Shown here: positions 36,755-44,920 of the stretch, piece after piece
How the letters are laid out: each line of letters opens with the position of its first letter
Position numbering within the stretch: the stretch's first letter is position 1
Source of the DNA: Chryseobacterium sp. HSC-36S06
Lineage (GTDB): Bacteria > Bacteroidota > Bacteroidia > Flavobacteriales > Weeksellaceae
Reading direction: 5' to 3'
Assembly: GCF_024171485.1 (NCBI RefSeq)
Contig: NZ_JALJZX010000001.1
Span: 434,001-498,000 of the forward strand
Length of the DNA: 64,000 nucleotides
Notes under the pieces: generated by a model
The model's input: only the letters and a program-made list of their open reading frames with translations
Told to the model about the DNA's origin: nothing
Database searches by the model: none
Program-made: the position numbers and the translations under genes

Positions 36755-37628
36755 TTAGTGAATATTGATTTTGGTTATTGACTTTAATTAATTGATTCTT
36801 TTTGCTTTCGAAGTGTTCCTGCAGGAGATCCCTATGTTCCGGAAAACATCTGTAAAGCTCCCGGAGAGCGGTTATACTCTGACAATCATTAATTCTCTGA
36901 ATAAGTTGATCAAGGTGAGCACCTTTACTTTCCCCGGGCCCTGATCCGCCATATGAGAACTCCTGATTACACCATTCTAAAATCTTCGTTCCGGTTTCTG
37001 AAGTTATGAGAAATTGTGGTTTGTCCATGAAGAGACCTGTTCTGTCCTTAGAGGCCACACAGAAGTGCTTTATGTCAATATCCAGAACCAAAGTGAACTC
37101 ATAGTCCATGCCATCTCTTTGAATCGCTTTTAGGCCCACTTTCTCCGGAATAAATTTCCCGTCTTTCTGATTCAACACATAATCCTGCTTTGTTCTCATC
37201 GTCGAAATTACATGAGCACCACACTGCAAAATTTTGTCAATTAAAGCTTTCTCCAAAGGTTTGATTTTAGACCAATTGGTAAATGAATTTCCAGCGAGTG
37301 AACTGTGGTAATCTAAAAGGTAATCCCAGCAGTGTGAGATACTGTCAATGATGATTACTTCCATCCCCGCTTCTTCACATACCCCTATGGCCTGGATGTA
37401 TTGGTCTGGAGTAAAAGGTGGTCTCAACGAGACAACATTGTAATTTCCAAGATGGGCATAGAGATCTGCGCTTCCATTCTCAGTATCTATAATCGCTACA
37501 CGAGAAAGGTCTCCATTACAGAGACCTTTTGCTATGAGTAAAGCACTCATTGTTTTTCCTGCTCCACTGGGAGCCTGTAAAGCCATTTTGATCTTGGCTT
37601 TTTTTCTTTGGGATTGTCTTAGTTTCAT
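36735..37628 (-). CDS. Sak4-like RecA-fold ATPase
   Basis: A 297-residue ATPase with Walker A APSGAGKTMS (19-28) and Walker B EVIIIDSISH, followed by ISTMRTKQDYV. This matches the short RecA-core ATPases used by phages as Sak4-type single-strand annealing or recombination proteins. There is no separate DNA-binding domain. It is the first gene of a two-gene operon with DUF3871 and is divergent from the gene at 37669, with 40 bases between, so a shared control region is likely. Confidence 0.78.
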   Translation of the reverse strand: MKLRQSQRKKAKIKMALQAPSGAGKTMSALLIAKGLCNGDLSRVAIIDTENGSADLYAHLGNYNVVSLRPPFTPDQYIQAIGVCEEAGMEVIIIDSISHCWDYLLDYHSSLAGNSFTNWSKIKPLEKALIDKILQCGAHVISTMRTKQDYVLNQKDGKFIPEKVGLKAIQRDGMDYEFTLVLDIDIKHFCVASKDRTGLFMDKPQFLITSETGTKILEWCNQEFSYGGSGPGESKGAHLDQLIQRINDCQSITALRELYRCFPEHRDLLQEHFESKKNQLIKVNNQNQYSLNGKSNL

Positions 37629-37668
37629 TTGCTTCAGTCTGATTGTTTGTTATATTTGATATACTTTA

Positions 37669-38448
37669 ATGTTTATACTTATGCTTACCGATAAGGAATC
37701 TCTTGAATTTTTTTATTGGCTTCTTGAATCCGACAAGGGTGAAGATCTTTATCTATATTTTGTAAATAATTATAACCGGGAAAATCCTAATCATGTTTTC
37801 ACAGGGGATCAGGCTTTCGAACCTTTATTTAATTTGGAAATTCGGAGACATTCACTGTTATTTGAGAAGGACTTAACCAGTAATTATCTAGCTCACGAAC
37901 CTGAATATGATGAGTTACTTTCGACTTTGGATAAGTTTATTAATTTGTCAAGGATGCTTTATCCTAATTTCTCTTATTTACATAGCGAATTAGAAAAACT
38001 GCAAGCTCTTGCAATATCAATGGTATCAAAATCCAAAGAAAACTATCTCTCGATGAAGTGGCTTGTGGGCAATGAATCTCTTTCGGTGCTATATGATAAA
38101 CTAGTTGAGGAGCCTCCAATGATATTTTGCGCTAAGTCAGATTTTATAAAGGCTTTTACGGGATTAGAAGTTACCACTGGGATTAATTGGCTTGCAAAAG
38201 GAAAAAATGGTCAGATCAATAAAGCCTTGCTAATGTATTTTTTAGATTCACTAGACGAGGACGGGTGTATTGCAGAGCTTGATAATTTTAGTAAAACTAT
38301 TGAAACCATTTTTCGTGATGCTAATGGAGAGAAACTAAAATACCTAAAACAATCAAAAAATTCGAAAACGACATCCCCTCACGGACACCAAAGAATAGAT
38401 GATATTTTGAATGAAATAAGGCCCCTCAAAGAGATAAAGCAGGAGTAA
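37669..38448 (+). CDS. Hypothetical island protein, 259 residues
   Basis: Not recognised as a named family. The product is soluble. The C-terminal half has FIKAFTGLEVTTGINWLAKGKNGQINKALLMYFLDSL, a helical segment seen in small proteins of Bacteroidota elements. It could also start at the ATG at 37681 (MLTDKES). The stop codon lies just before iteron-like repeats and the polymerase-like gene, so it may be an upstream member of a replication module. Confidence 0.6.
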   Translation: MFILMLTDKESLEFFYWLLESDKGEDLYLYFVNNYNRENPNHVFTGDQAFEPLFNLEIRRHSLLFEKDLTSNYLAHEPEYDELLSTLDKFINLSRMLYPNFSYLHSELEKLQALAISMVSKSKENYLSMKWLVGNESLSVLYDKLVEEPPMIFCAKSDFIKAFTGLEVTTGINWLAKGKNGQINKALLMYFLDSLDEDGCIAELDNFSKTIETIFRDANGEKLKYLKQSKNSKTTSPHGHQRIDDILNEIRPLKEIKQE

Positions 38449-38451
38449 AGT

Positions 38452-38484
38452 GTAAAGCTAAGGTAAAGCTAAGGTAAGGATTAG
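38452..38484 (+). repeat. Iteron-like 11-bp tandem repeats
   Basis: GTAAAGCTAAG occurs at 38452-38462 and 38463-38473, followed by a degenerate third copy GTAAGGATTAG (8/11) at 38474-38484. They lie 44 bases before the ATG of the polymerase-like gene. Confidence 0.8.
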
Positions 38485-38527
38485 TAGGGGTATTTACTCA
38501 GCATTTTTGAGCCATAAAAAAAAATTT

Positions 38528-39943
38528 ATGGCAAAGAAATCCAAACAAACCTTGGCACTGTTTATCCCGAAAAATCTTAACCTCGACGAGTTAATTAATA
38601 CTTATCCACCACAATTCAATTTCCACAAAGACGATTTTGTGTACATTTTGCATTTAATATCTGATATTCCTTCCAAAAATAAAGATAAGGAATACGATTA
38701 TGTGCCCTTGAGTTCCGCAATGCTACAACGAAGAGTAAGGAATTACCGAAAAGGTCTCGATTATTTTGTTAGTCATGGAATTTTAGAAGAAAACTCCTCT
38801 TACCAGTCAAATAACAAATCAAAATCTTTTCGATTTACATCAGAATACGACACGGAACTGCAAGTGGTTGACATTACTAAGGCTGTACTTATCAAAAACA
38901 ATTTATGTTTCAAAAAAGTAACCACAGGAAGCATTCCTGAAAATAATAACCTTCGAAAATTAATATACTCTGAAAAAAAGCCTTCTTTTAAGGCATTGTT
39001 AGGATGGTTTGAGGGTTTGGATGTGGATATGGAACAAGCTGAAAAAATCCTAAATAACTTAAAGGAACAAGAAAAAGACAAAGTTCCTACTGCGAAAGCG
39101 GAATATGAAAAAAATAAGAATGAGAAAAAAAATAAGGAAAAGTACTATAAACTGTTAAGATTCCAGAATAGATTTAATATGAGATGGATCCCTTTAAAAA
39201 AAATTCCTCAAGCTCAATATTGGGTTTCTGTAGATAGGACTGCTGGTAGACTCCACTCTCCACTAACGGGATTGAAGAAAGAATTACGTAATACACTTTC
39301 CTATAAAGGCAAAAAATTAGTTAGTATCGATATAAGTAATTCGCAACCATATTTAGCTACCGTTTTTTTTGAGAAAGAAGTATTTAATCGCAATAATATG
39401 GGGGTGCGCCTAAAACAGTATGATGCCCAATTAAATTATAATATGTCACCAGTTGCAAAGGGGGAAAATCGTCAAGATTTGAAAATGTATATTGATGCTG
39501 TTTCATCAGGACAATTTTATGAAAGATTTCAACAAGAATTAGAAAAATTAAATCTAATTCCCGATGATATAGATAATAGGAGAGATTATGTGAAAAGAAT
39601 TATGTTTGCCGCATTTTTCTCTCCTAATTATCATTCAAATTTTGTGAAAGAGATTAAGGTTTTTCAAAAAGCTTTCCCATCAGTAGCTGCCATCTTTTCT
39701 TTTATCAAAAAAAAACAACATAGGGTCCTAGCATGTACTCTTCAGAATTTGGAGGCAGATATAATCTTAAATGATATCTGTGGCTATTTAACCGAAAACC
39801 ATCCTGAAGTTCCACTTTTCACAATTCACGATTCTATAGCAACAACAGAGGACTATACAGACTTGGCATATGAGATTATGCAAAAAATACTTACAGAAAG
39901 AATTGGTGTTCCGCCAACGTTGAGTGTGGAACATTGGAAATAG
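38528..39943 (+). CDS. Family-A-polymerase-like protein with winged-helix N-terminus, copy 2
   Basis: 471 residues from the ATG at 38528 (a TTG at 38507 is less likely). A winged-helix-like region spans about 59-106 (VPLSSAMLQRRVRNYRKG, then YQSNNKSKSFRF). Polymerase signatures follow in order: TAGRLHS (238-244, like TGRLSS of DNA polymerase I), motif A SIDISNSQPY with D268 and S270, motif B R352-x3-K356-x3-F360-x3-F364 (Pol I has R-K-F-Y at the same spacing), TLQNLEADI, and motif C FTIHDS with D435. There is no exonuclease domain. It ends one base before the convergent integrase. I infer a replication or repair polymerase of the island; biochemical activity is unproven. Confidence 0.75.
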   Translation: MAKKSKQTLALFIPKNLNLDELINTYPPQFNFHKDDFVYILHLISDIPSKNKDKEYDYVPLSSAMLQRRVRNYRKGLDYFVSHGILEENSSYQSNNKSKSFRFTSEYDTELQVVDITKAVLIKNNLCFKKVTTGSIPENNNLRKLIYSEKKPSFKALLGWFEGLDVDMEQAEKILNNLKEQEKDKVPTAKAEYEKNKNEKKNKEKYYKLLRFQNRFNMRWIPLKKIPQAQYWVSVDRTAGRLHSPLTGLKKELRNTLSYKGKKLVSIDISNSQPYLATVFFEKEVFNRNNMGVRLKQYDAQLNYNMSPVAKGENRQDLKMYIDAVSSGQFYERFQQELEKLNLIPDDIDNRRDYVKRIMFAAFFSPNYHSNFVKEIKVFQKAFPSVAAIFSFIKKKQHRVLACTLQNLEADIILNDICGYLTENHPEVPLFTIHDSIATTEDYTDLAYEIMQKILTERIGVPPTLSVEHWK

Positions 39944-39944
39944 G

Positions 39945-41159
39945 TTAGCCTTTTGAAAATTTTCTATCATTTAAAACAGATTGTACTTTTTGCATCTGCT
40001 CACTTACTTTTCTATTAACAACCTTTGCATAGTGGTTTTGGGTGGTTTGCATTTCGGAGTGCCCTAGAAGTTCTGAAACCACTTCCATTGGGACATCATT
40101 ATAAAGAAGAATAGTAGATGCAAAAGTTTTTCTAGCTAAATGGTGGGTAAGAGTCTTCTCGATTCCTACAATGGCTCCTATTTCCTTTAAAAAGGAGTTA
40201 AAGCGCTGGTTTGAGATCTTTGGAAGTGCATTTTCGCCTGAATCGTATTTCCCTAAGATCATTTCGGCCTTGTGTAATAAAGGGATTTCATAAATCTTTT
40301 GGGTTTTAATTCTAAATACGGAAATCCATTTTCTTCCATCAAACCCTGTGAAAACATCGGTTTTTTCAAAATTTGCCATTTCCTTATACGCTAAACCAGT
40401 ATAACAGCAGAAAATAAATAAATCTGCTACCTGTTGTAGTCTTTTAGAAGCAAAGTTATAATGCTCTAATGCAGCTAGCTCCTCTGTACTTAAGAATATC
40501 ACCTGTTTGGTAGGCTTCTTATTCCTGTGTAGCAGAAAAGGATCTTTCTCTAAGAAGTCTAGTCCAACTGCCTGCTTCACAATCTGCTTAAACCTCTGCA
40601 GGGTTTTGTGAATGGTATTCTGCTTAAACTTCTTCTCAGCTTTCAGATAGTATTCAAATTCTGTAATAAATGCCATTGTCATTTCTCTCAGCAAAAAATC
40701 TGATTTATTAAATTTATGTTTAACAAAGGTTTTTACATGATTTCTAGTCTGATGGAATTTAGCTACAGATACTGCGGTAATAGAGATACCAATTAATTTT
40801 TCCTGCTTAGCAATATGTAGACTAAACATTTTCATAATCGTTTGGTCTTGTTTGATATTTTCACCTTTATATTGCCTGTAGATATCATCTACATCAAAGT
40901 CTTTATTTTGAATTTGGAGCAATAAAAAAGCCTGATTAATTTCTTGTTTAATCAGGCTTAGTTGAGTATTGATTTGCGTATTGTCTATATTTGGTGGATG
41001 TGCTTTCTGTTTTGAAGCATTCCAGTTATCAGGATTTATAAATAATCCTGTGGCAAAAGGTTTCCTTTGTTTATCTAGTGTTATTCTACACTCTATAGGA
41101 CATATGCCTTTTGCGTTAATACTGTTCCTTCTCAGGAGGAATAAAATAGATAGTTTCAT
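39945..41159 (-). CDS. Tyrosine integrase of the tRNA-Val island
   Basis: A 404-residue site-specific recombinase with the Bacteroidota layout: an arm-binding N-terminus (FLLRRNSINAKGICPIECRITLD), a SAM-like core-binding domain, then the catalytic domain. Visible catalytic residues are H-x-x-R in LTHHLARKTFA, the histidine in LGHSEM and the tyrosine in QNHYAKV. The first arginine position reads CCYTGLAYKEM, with Ala in place of Arg, as in IntDOT-type enzymes. It sits beside the intact tRNA, the usual place for a tRNA-targeting integrase. Confidence 0.92.
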   Translation of the reverse strand: MKLSILFLLRRNSINAKGICPIECRITLDKQRKPFATGLFINPDNWNASKQKAHPPNIDNTQINTQLSLIKQEINQAFLLLQIQNKDFDVDDIYRQYKGENIKQDQTIMKMFSLHIAKQEKLIGISITAVSVAKFHQTRNHVKTFVKHKFNKSDFLLREMTMAFITEFEYYLKAEKKFKQNTIHKTLQRFKQIVKQAVGLDFLEKDPFLLHRNKKPTKQVIFLSTEELAALEHYNFASKRLQQVADLFIFCCYTGLAYKEMANFEKTDVFTGFDGRKWISVFRIKTQKIYEIPLLHKAEMILGKYDSGENALPKISNQRFNSFLKEIGAIVGIEKTLTHHLARKTFASTILLYNDVPMEVVSELLGHSEMQTTQNHYAKVVNRKVSEQMQKVQSVLNDRKFSKG

Positions 41160-41182
41160 TGTTTTAATAGGGGTTTGAGTGT

Positions 41183-41220
41183 GTAACCTGGAAAAAAGTA
41201 TGTAACCTAAAAAGTAACCT
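41183..41220. repeat. Three GTAACCT repeats near the integrase (possible arm sites)
   Basis: GTAACCT occurs at 41183-41189, 41202-41208 and 41214-41220, between the integrase start and the attachment repeat. Position and spacing suit arm-type integrase binding sites. Confidence 0.5.
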
Positions 41221-41309
41221 AAAATGGAATACTTTAAGGGAAAAAGGGAAATAGAGAAAGGAGTAAGAAATAAGTTAAACCTGATTAAACCCAGTGATAG
41301 ATTTTAGGC

Positions 41310-41365
41310 ACAAAAAAAACTCCTCAATTTCTTGAGGAGTTGTGGGCCCTGAGGGATTCGAACCC
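41310..41365. repeat. Right direct repeat of tRNA-Val island
   Basis: 56 bp matching 28002-28058 with one T fewer. It covers the tRNA terminator hairpin and the 3' part of tRNA-Val. Confidence 0.9.
41312..41339 (-). terminator. Terminator of tRNA-Val
   Basis: Perfect CTCCTCAA / TTGAGGAG stem (41320-41339) with a four-base loop, followed on the minus strand by eight Ts. A copy lies at 28012-28031 in the left repeat. Confidence 0.85.
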
Positions 41366-41417
41366 CCGACCCTCTGGGTGTAAACCAGATGCTCTGAACC
41401 AACTGAGCTAAGAGCCC
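41343..41417 (-). tRNA. tRNA-Val (UAC anticodon)
   Basis: A 75-nt cloverleaf read on the minus strand. The acceptor GGGCTCT pairs with AGGGCCC (one G-U), the D-arm is GCTC...GAGC, and the anticodon stem TCTGG/CCAGA encloses TTTACAC with anticodon TAC. The T-arm carries TTCGAAT and the discriminator is A. The CCA end is not encoded. The gene is intact although the island uses its 3' end, because the element supplies an identical copy. Confidence 0.95.
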
Positions 41418-41428
41418 TAATCCGCAAT

Positions 41429-41450
41429 TTGATGTCTCATTGATGTCTCA
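41429..41450. repeat. Tandem 11-bp repeat in tRNA leader
   Basis: TTGATGTCTCA twice in direct tandem (41429-41439 and 41440-41450), between the tRNA promoter and the tRNA 5' end. Role unknown. Confidence 0.7.
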
Positions 41451-41463
41451 AATTTTGGTGTTG

Positions 41464-41494
41464 CAAATATACAAGCTTTTTTTATTTCTGCAAA
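41464..41494 (-). promoter_or_regulatory. tRNA-Val promoter
   Basis: On the minus strand, TTTG (41491-41494), a 19-bp spacer and TATATTTG (41464-41471) form a full match to the Bacteroidota housekeeping promoter. It overlaps the 3' end of folC. Confidence 0.75.
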
Positions 41495-42720
41495 TTTTTT
41501 TCAAGAAATTCTCCCACTACAAAGTTGCTTCCGCCGATAAAAATCATTTCTGCGTTTTTAAGATTCTGTTTTGCAGAAAGATACGCACCGTTCACTTCAT
41601 CAAAAATTTTGTAATTTATTTTTGATTTTTTCAGCTGATCTTCATAAAAAGATGGGTGGAGACCACGATTGAGGTAAGGTTTGGCAAAATAGAAGGTCGA
41701 ATTCTCCGGTAAAATCTTTAAAACATCATCGATTTTTTTGTCTTTTACGAAGCCAAGTACGATATGTTTGAATTTCGGAATGGAATTAAGCTGCGCAAAA
41801 ACCTCTTCCAAACCTGCCTGATTGTGGGCCGTATCACAAATAATCAGCGGATCTTTTGAGAACTCGAACCAGCGGCCGATAAAACCAGTATTTTGCTGGA
41901 CATTCAGCAAGCCGCTTTTTACCTTTTCCTGTGGAATTTCCATTCCTAAAATTCTAAGTTCGTCTATAAGTGCTAAAACTACTTTAATGTTTTTCTGCTG
42001 ATAATTCCCTTTTAAGTCTGAAGGTAACTCGACATTAATTAAAGTTGCATCAACCCAATCTGAATTATTTTCTGCAGCCTTATTTCTGATGATTGATTTT
42101 ACAGTTTCATTTTCGTCTCCGCTGATAATGGCTGTGTTATTTTTGATGATTCCGGCTTTCTCTGTTGCGATTTCTTCGACTGTGTTTCCAAGGATGTTCT
42201 GATGATCCAGTGCAACGTTGGTGATGGCTGAAACTAGAGGTTTAATGATGTTGGTTGAGTCTAATCTTCCGCCAAGTCCGACCTCAATAATGGCGAAATC
42301 TACTTTTTGCTGCGCAAAATATTCGAAAGCCATAATCGTCGTGAACTCGAAAAAGGAGGGTCGGATGTCTGCAGGCAGTTTTTTGAGTTTCCGGATGAAG
42401 TTGTAGACGAATTCCTGATCACAGTTTTTACCGTTCACCTTAATTCTTTCGGTAAAATCGATGAGGTGCGGTGAATTGTAAATCCCGATTTTAAATCCCG
42501 ATTCCTGAAGGACTGAAGCGAGCATATTGCTTGTAGACCCTTTTCCGTTGGTTCCGCCGATATGAATGGTCTTAATTTGATCCTGTGGATTACCGAAAAA
42601 CGCACAGAGTTTCGTGATATTTTCGAGGCCGGGTTTGTAGGCTTTTTTTCCGTCGATCTGGTAATTCGGAGCTTGCACAAAAAGCCATTCAACCGCTTCC
42701 TGATATTCCTGATTTGTCAT
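41482..42720 (-). CDS. folC: Folylpolyglutamate/dihydrofolate synthase
   Basis: A Mur-ligase-like enzyme that adds glutamate to folates and may also make dihydrofolate from dihydropteroate. The 412-residue product has the ATP loop IHIGGTNGKGSTSNMLASVL, then GIYNSPHLIDFTERI and the DHQNILGNTVEEIATEKAGI motif. Length and order fit FolC. Its last bases contain the promoter of the downstream tRNA gene. It is same-stranded with the tonB cluster, about 180 bp downstream of it. Confidence 0.93.
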   Translation of the reverse strand: MTNQEYQEAVEWLFVQAPNYQIDGKKAYKPGLENITKLCAFFGNPQDQIKTIHIGGTNGKGSTSNMLASVLQESGFKIGIYNSPHLIDFTERIKVNGKNCDQEFVYNFIRKLKKLPADIRPSFFEFTTIMAFEYFAQQKVDFAIIEVGLGGRLDSTNIIKPLVSAITNVALDHQNILGNTVEEIATEKAGIIKNNTAIISGDENETVKSIIRNKAAENNSDWVDATLINVELPSDLKGNYQQKNIKVVLALIDELRILGMEIPQEKVKSGLLNVQQNTGFIGRWFEFSKDPLIICDTAHNQAGLEEVFAQLNSIPKFKHIVLGFVKDKKIDDVLKILPENSTFYFAKPYLNRGLHPSFYEDQLKKSKINYKIFDEVNGAYLSAKQNLKNAEMIFIGGSNFVVGEFLEKNLQK

Positions 42721-42782
42721 GGTGCAAATTTGATTAAAGTTTTTAGATTCAGGAAATTTTGAAGGATTTTATGTCATTAAAA

Positions 42783-42900
42783 TTCCTGAAAAATCTTGTG
42801 AAAGCCCGAACACGCACCCGATTGAACGGCATGTCTGAGCTCTCCCGGTGACGCAGGAACTGGGAAGCGAGTAGTGAAAGCGGGAAATATGCGCCCAAAA
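42783..42900 (-). repeat. Possible dispersed intergenic repeat
   Basis: This higher-GC non-coding 118 bp reads on the minus strand TTCCCGCTTTCACTA ... ATGCCGTTCAATCGGG. It resembles in layout the element at 56088-56172, which reads CTCTCCGCTGTATC ... GATGCCGCTTCGATCAGGG. I infer a repeat family of the genus. Confidence 0.4.
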
Positions 42901-42901
42901 A

Positions 42902-43744
42902 TTAAAAGGTAATTCGGTAAGTTCCTGTTGATGACGTGCTGGCTCTTTCGGCTTTTACATACTTTTTCACCCAGGCTACTGAAGTTGAAGCGACACATGG
43001 GTCGGAAATTCCCCCTGATCTGCGCGCTGAAGTAACATTTCCGGCTTTATCTACCGTATAAGCAATGCTGATCGTTCCGCTGGCAGAACAGTTATGTGAA
43101 GGCTGAGCACCGCCACGTCCCATAGTTCCCGGAATGAAACCTACGAGATTTCTGTCGATACCCACTTTACTGTCGCCGTTACCATCGCCACCCAGCGGGT
43201 CGCCCTGGTTTCCGGTGGTTCCGTTTGTTCCCTGAGTGCCGGTTTTGGTGCCGCGCCCTTTAATTAAATTCCCGACAGCTGCGGTTCCTTTTCCGTCGCC
43301 CGTTCCGGTAGTGGAGTTTGGTGTTACGGCTTTTTTTGCTGAAGTTTTAGCTGGAGCTGCTTTCACAGGCTTTTCGGCTTTGGGAGCTGAAACTTTCGTG
43401 TTATTTCCTGTAATAACTTTTTCTTTTACCACGGGTTTTGTAACAACGGTTTTGGGTTCCGGTTTGGTTTCGGAAATATTTTCCTGAACGGGTTCTGGAA
43501 TAGCAACTTCAGTATTTGCGGCTAAACTTCCCTCCTGATTTGCAGGTTCTTCAGCATCAGCGCCGTTTTGATTATCACCGAAATTAATCAGCATCGTGGT
43601 GATTTCCTCGGGCTTTTCGGTAATTTTAGTGAATTTGTAAAAGAATATTCCAAGGAAAACCAACAGCGAGATAAGGAAAGTAATGATCGCACTGTTCCTT
43701 CTGTCTCTTTCTTCAGCTTTCTTATGTTGTAAGGTGTAATTCAT
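42902..43744 (-). CDS. tonB: TonB-like energy transducer
   Basis: 280 residues: one N-terminal membrane anchor (about 18-37, AIITFLISLLVFLGIFF), then a long Pro/Lys/Gly-rich periplasmic spacer (60-205), then a C-terminal domain (ISIAYTVDKAGNVTSARRSGG...TGTYRITF) of the TonB type. It directly follows exbD (start and stop adjoin) and exbB, so the three form an inner-membrane energy-transfer operon for outer-membrane receptors. The spacer is glycine-rich near its end (GDPLGGDGNGDSK). Confidence 0.85.
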   Translation of the reverse strand: MNYTLQHKKAEERDRRNSAIITFLISLLVFLGIFFYKFTKITEKPEEITTMLINFGDNQNGADAEEPANQEGSLAANTEVAIPEPVQENISETKPEPKTVVTKPVVKEKVITGNNTKVSAPKAEKPVKAAPAKTSAKKAVTPNSTTGTGDGKGTAAVGNLIKGRGTKTGTQGTNGTTGNQGDPLGGDGNGDSKVGIDRNLVGFIPGTMGRGGAQPSHNCSASGTISIAYTVDKAGNVTSARRSGGISDPCVASTSVAWVKKYVKAERASTSSTGTYRITF

Positions 43745-44142
43745 TAATTCTCCTGAGTGGTTGCAATCGCCAAATTAAATTTATGCGTTTCTGCGATTCC
43801 CATTACAAAAACCACATCTTTGTGCTTAGTGTTTTCATCAGCCCGAATAGTGAAAGAGGGATTTGCCACATCTTTCAGTGCTGTTACCAGAACATTTTCA
43901 AGCTGTTCTTTCGGGATTTCCTTATCGTTTACAAAATATTTGCCATCTTCCTTAATGGTTACAGTTGACGGATCCTGAACGCTGGGATTGGTAGCGTCGG
44001 CTTTCGGAAGTTTCACGTCAATCGCGCTTTGGCTGATTGCCGAACTTGTGATCATGAAGAAGATCAATAACAGGAAAATAATATCTGTCATCGATGCCAT
44101 GCTGAACTCAGCATTTACTCTGTTTCTGCGTTTCAGTTCCAT
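43744..44142 (-). CDS. exbD: ExbD/TolR biopolymer transport protein
   Basis: 132 residues with one N-terminal membrane segment (IIFLLLIFFMITSS) bearing the conserved aspartate just before it (MASMTDIIFLLLIFF), the proton-path residue of ExbD. The rest is a periplasmic domain. It lies between exbB and tonB with a 1-base overlap or no gap, so translation is coupled. Confidence 0.93.
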   Translation of the reverse strand: MELKRRNRVNAEFSMASMTDIIFLLLIFFMITSSAISQSAIDVKLPKADATNPSVQDPSTVTIKEDGKYFVNDKEIPKEQLENVLVTALKDVANPSFTIRADENTKHKDVVFVMGIAETHKFNLAIATTQEN

Positions 44143-44823
44143 TTACAACGGTTTGTTTAGGGCATCAAGAAAGTCGTTAACATGAGTTTGGATTTTCAGA
44201 ACAAGTCTGTCCACGTTGGTTACCAAAATGTTATAGAAGAAATAAGCAGGAATCCCTACAAATAAACCCACAGCCGTAGTTGCCATCGCGGTATAAATTC
44301 CGGAAGCCAAAAGTTTAGGACTCACAGCACCGGTAACATTTGAAATTTCGAAGAAAGCCATAATCATTCCTACTACGGTTCCAAGGAATCCAAGCATCGG
44401 AGCCGCTCCCGAAGCGGAAGCCAGAATGTTTAGGTTTTTCTCAAGCTTTGAAACCTCTAATTGTCCCTGATTCTGCATCGCATTCGAAATGTCAGAAATC
44501 GGTCTTCCGATTCTTGCCAAACCTTTTTCAATCATTCTTGCTTCTGGCGAGTCGATGGTTCTGCAGTAATCTACAGCAGTCTGTATTTTCCCTTCCTGCA
44601 CAAAATCTTTAATGTTTTCCAGGAAATTTGGGGTTTCCTTGGAAGATCTTTTGATGAAAAAATATCTTTCGAGAAATATATAGAGCGCAAGAATCCCCAG
44701 CAGAAAGATTGAAATCATGATGGCATTACCGAGCAGTCCGCCGCTGAAAAGAATTTCCCAAAGCGAGAACACGTGTTTTTCGGTCGTGGTATTAATGACT
44801 TGTGTAGGAGTTTGTAAAAACAT
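44143..44823 (-). CDS. exbB: ExbB/TolQ proton channel protein
   Basis: A 226-residue inner-membrane protein of the MotA/TolQ/ExbB family with three membrane segments (about 30-52, 135-157 and 178-200). The conserved stretch ASASGAAPMLGFLGTVVGMIMAF and the IYTAMATTAVGLFVGIPAYFFYN segment are present. It is the first gene of the exbB-exbD-tonB operon, which powers TonB-dependent receptors such as the one at 59620. Confidence 0.93.
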   Translation of the reverse strand: MFLQTPTQVINTTTEKHVFSLWEILFSGGLLGNAIMISIFLLGILALYIFLERYFFIKRSSKETPNFLENIKDFVQEGKIQTAVDYCRTIDSPEARMIEKGLARIGRPISDISNAMQNQGQLEVSKLEKNLNILASASGAAPMLGFLGTVVGMIMAFFEISNVTGAVSPKLLASGIYTAMATTAVGLFVGIPAYFFYNILVTNVDRLVLKIQTHVNDFLDALNKPL

Positions 44824-44920
44824 TTTTTAATTCTTGATTATAAAGTTGAACGGCAATTTTAAATTAATATTGTAAAAATGCCGATGAATAGAAGTTTTTT
44901 GATAAAGAAAGCTCAGGAAA

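Larger units (their letters stand above)
28059..41365. mobile_element. 13.3-kb integrative island at tRNA-Val
   Basis: Bounded by the tRNA-Val 3' direct repeats, with a tyrosine integrase next to the intact tRNA. Genes from left to right: RadC, two small unknowns, a 740-bp non-coding stretch, type IIG enzyme, DUF3761-like membrane protein, three small unknowns, DUF3871, Sak4-like ATPase, an unknown, polymerase-like protein, integrase. It has no conjugation or virion genes and low GC throughout. Confidence 0.88.

Noticed and set aside
40330-40420. The tRNA-island integrase as inactive because its first catalytic arginine is alanine.
   Set aside because: IntDOT-type integrases are known to function without that arginine, and the remaining H-x-x-R, H and Y are present.
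42777-42998. A 73-codon frame between folC and tonB.
   Set aside because: It overlaps the tonB end in another frame and covers the GC-richer intergenic block. It has no protein-like pattern.
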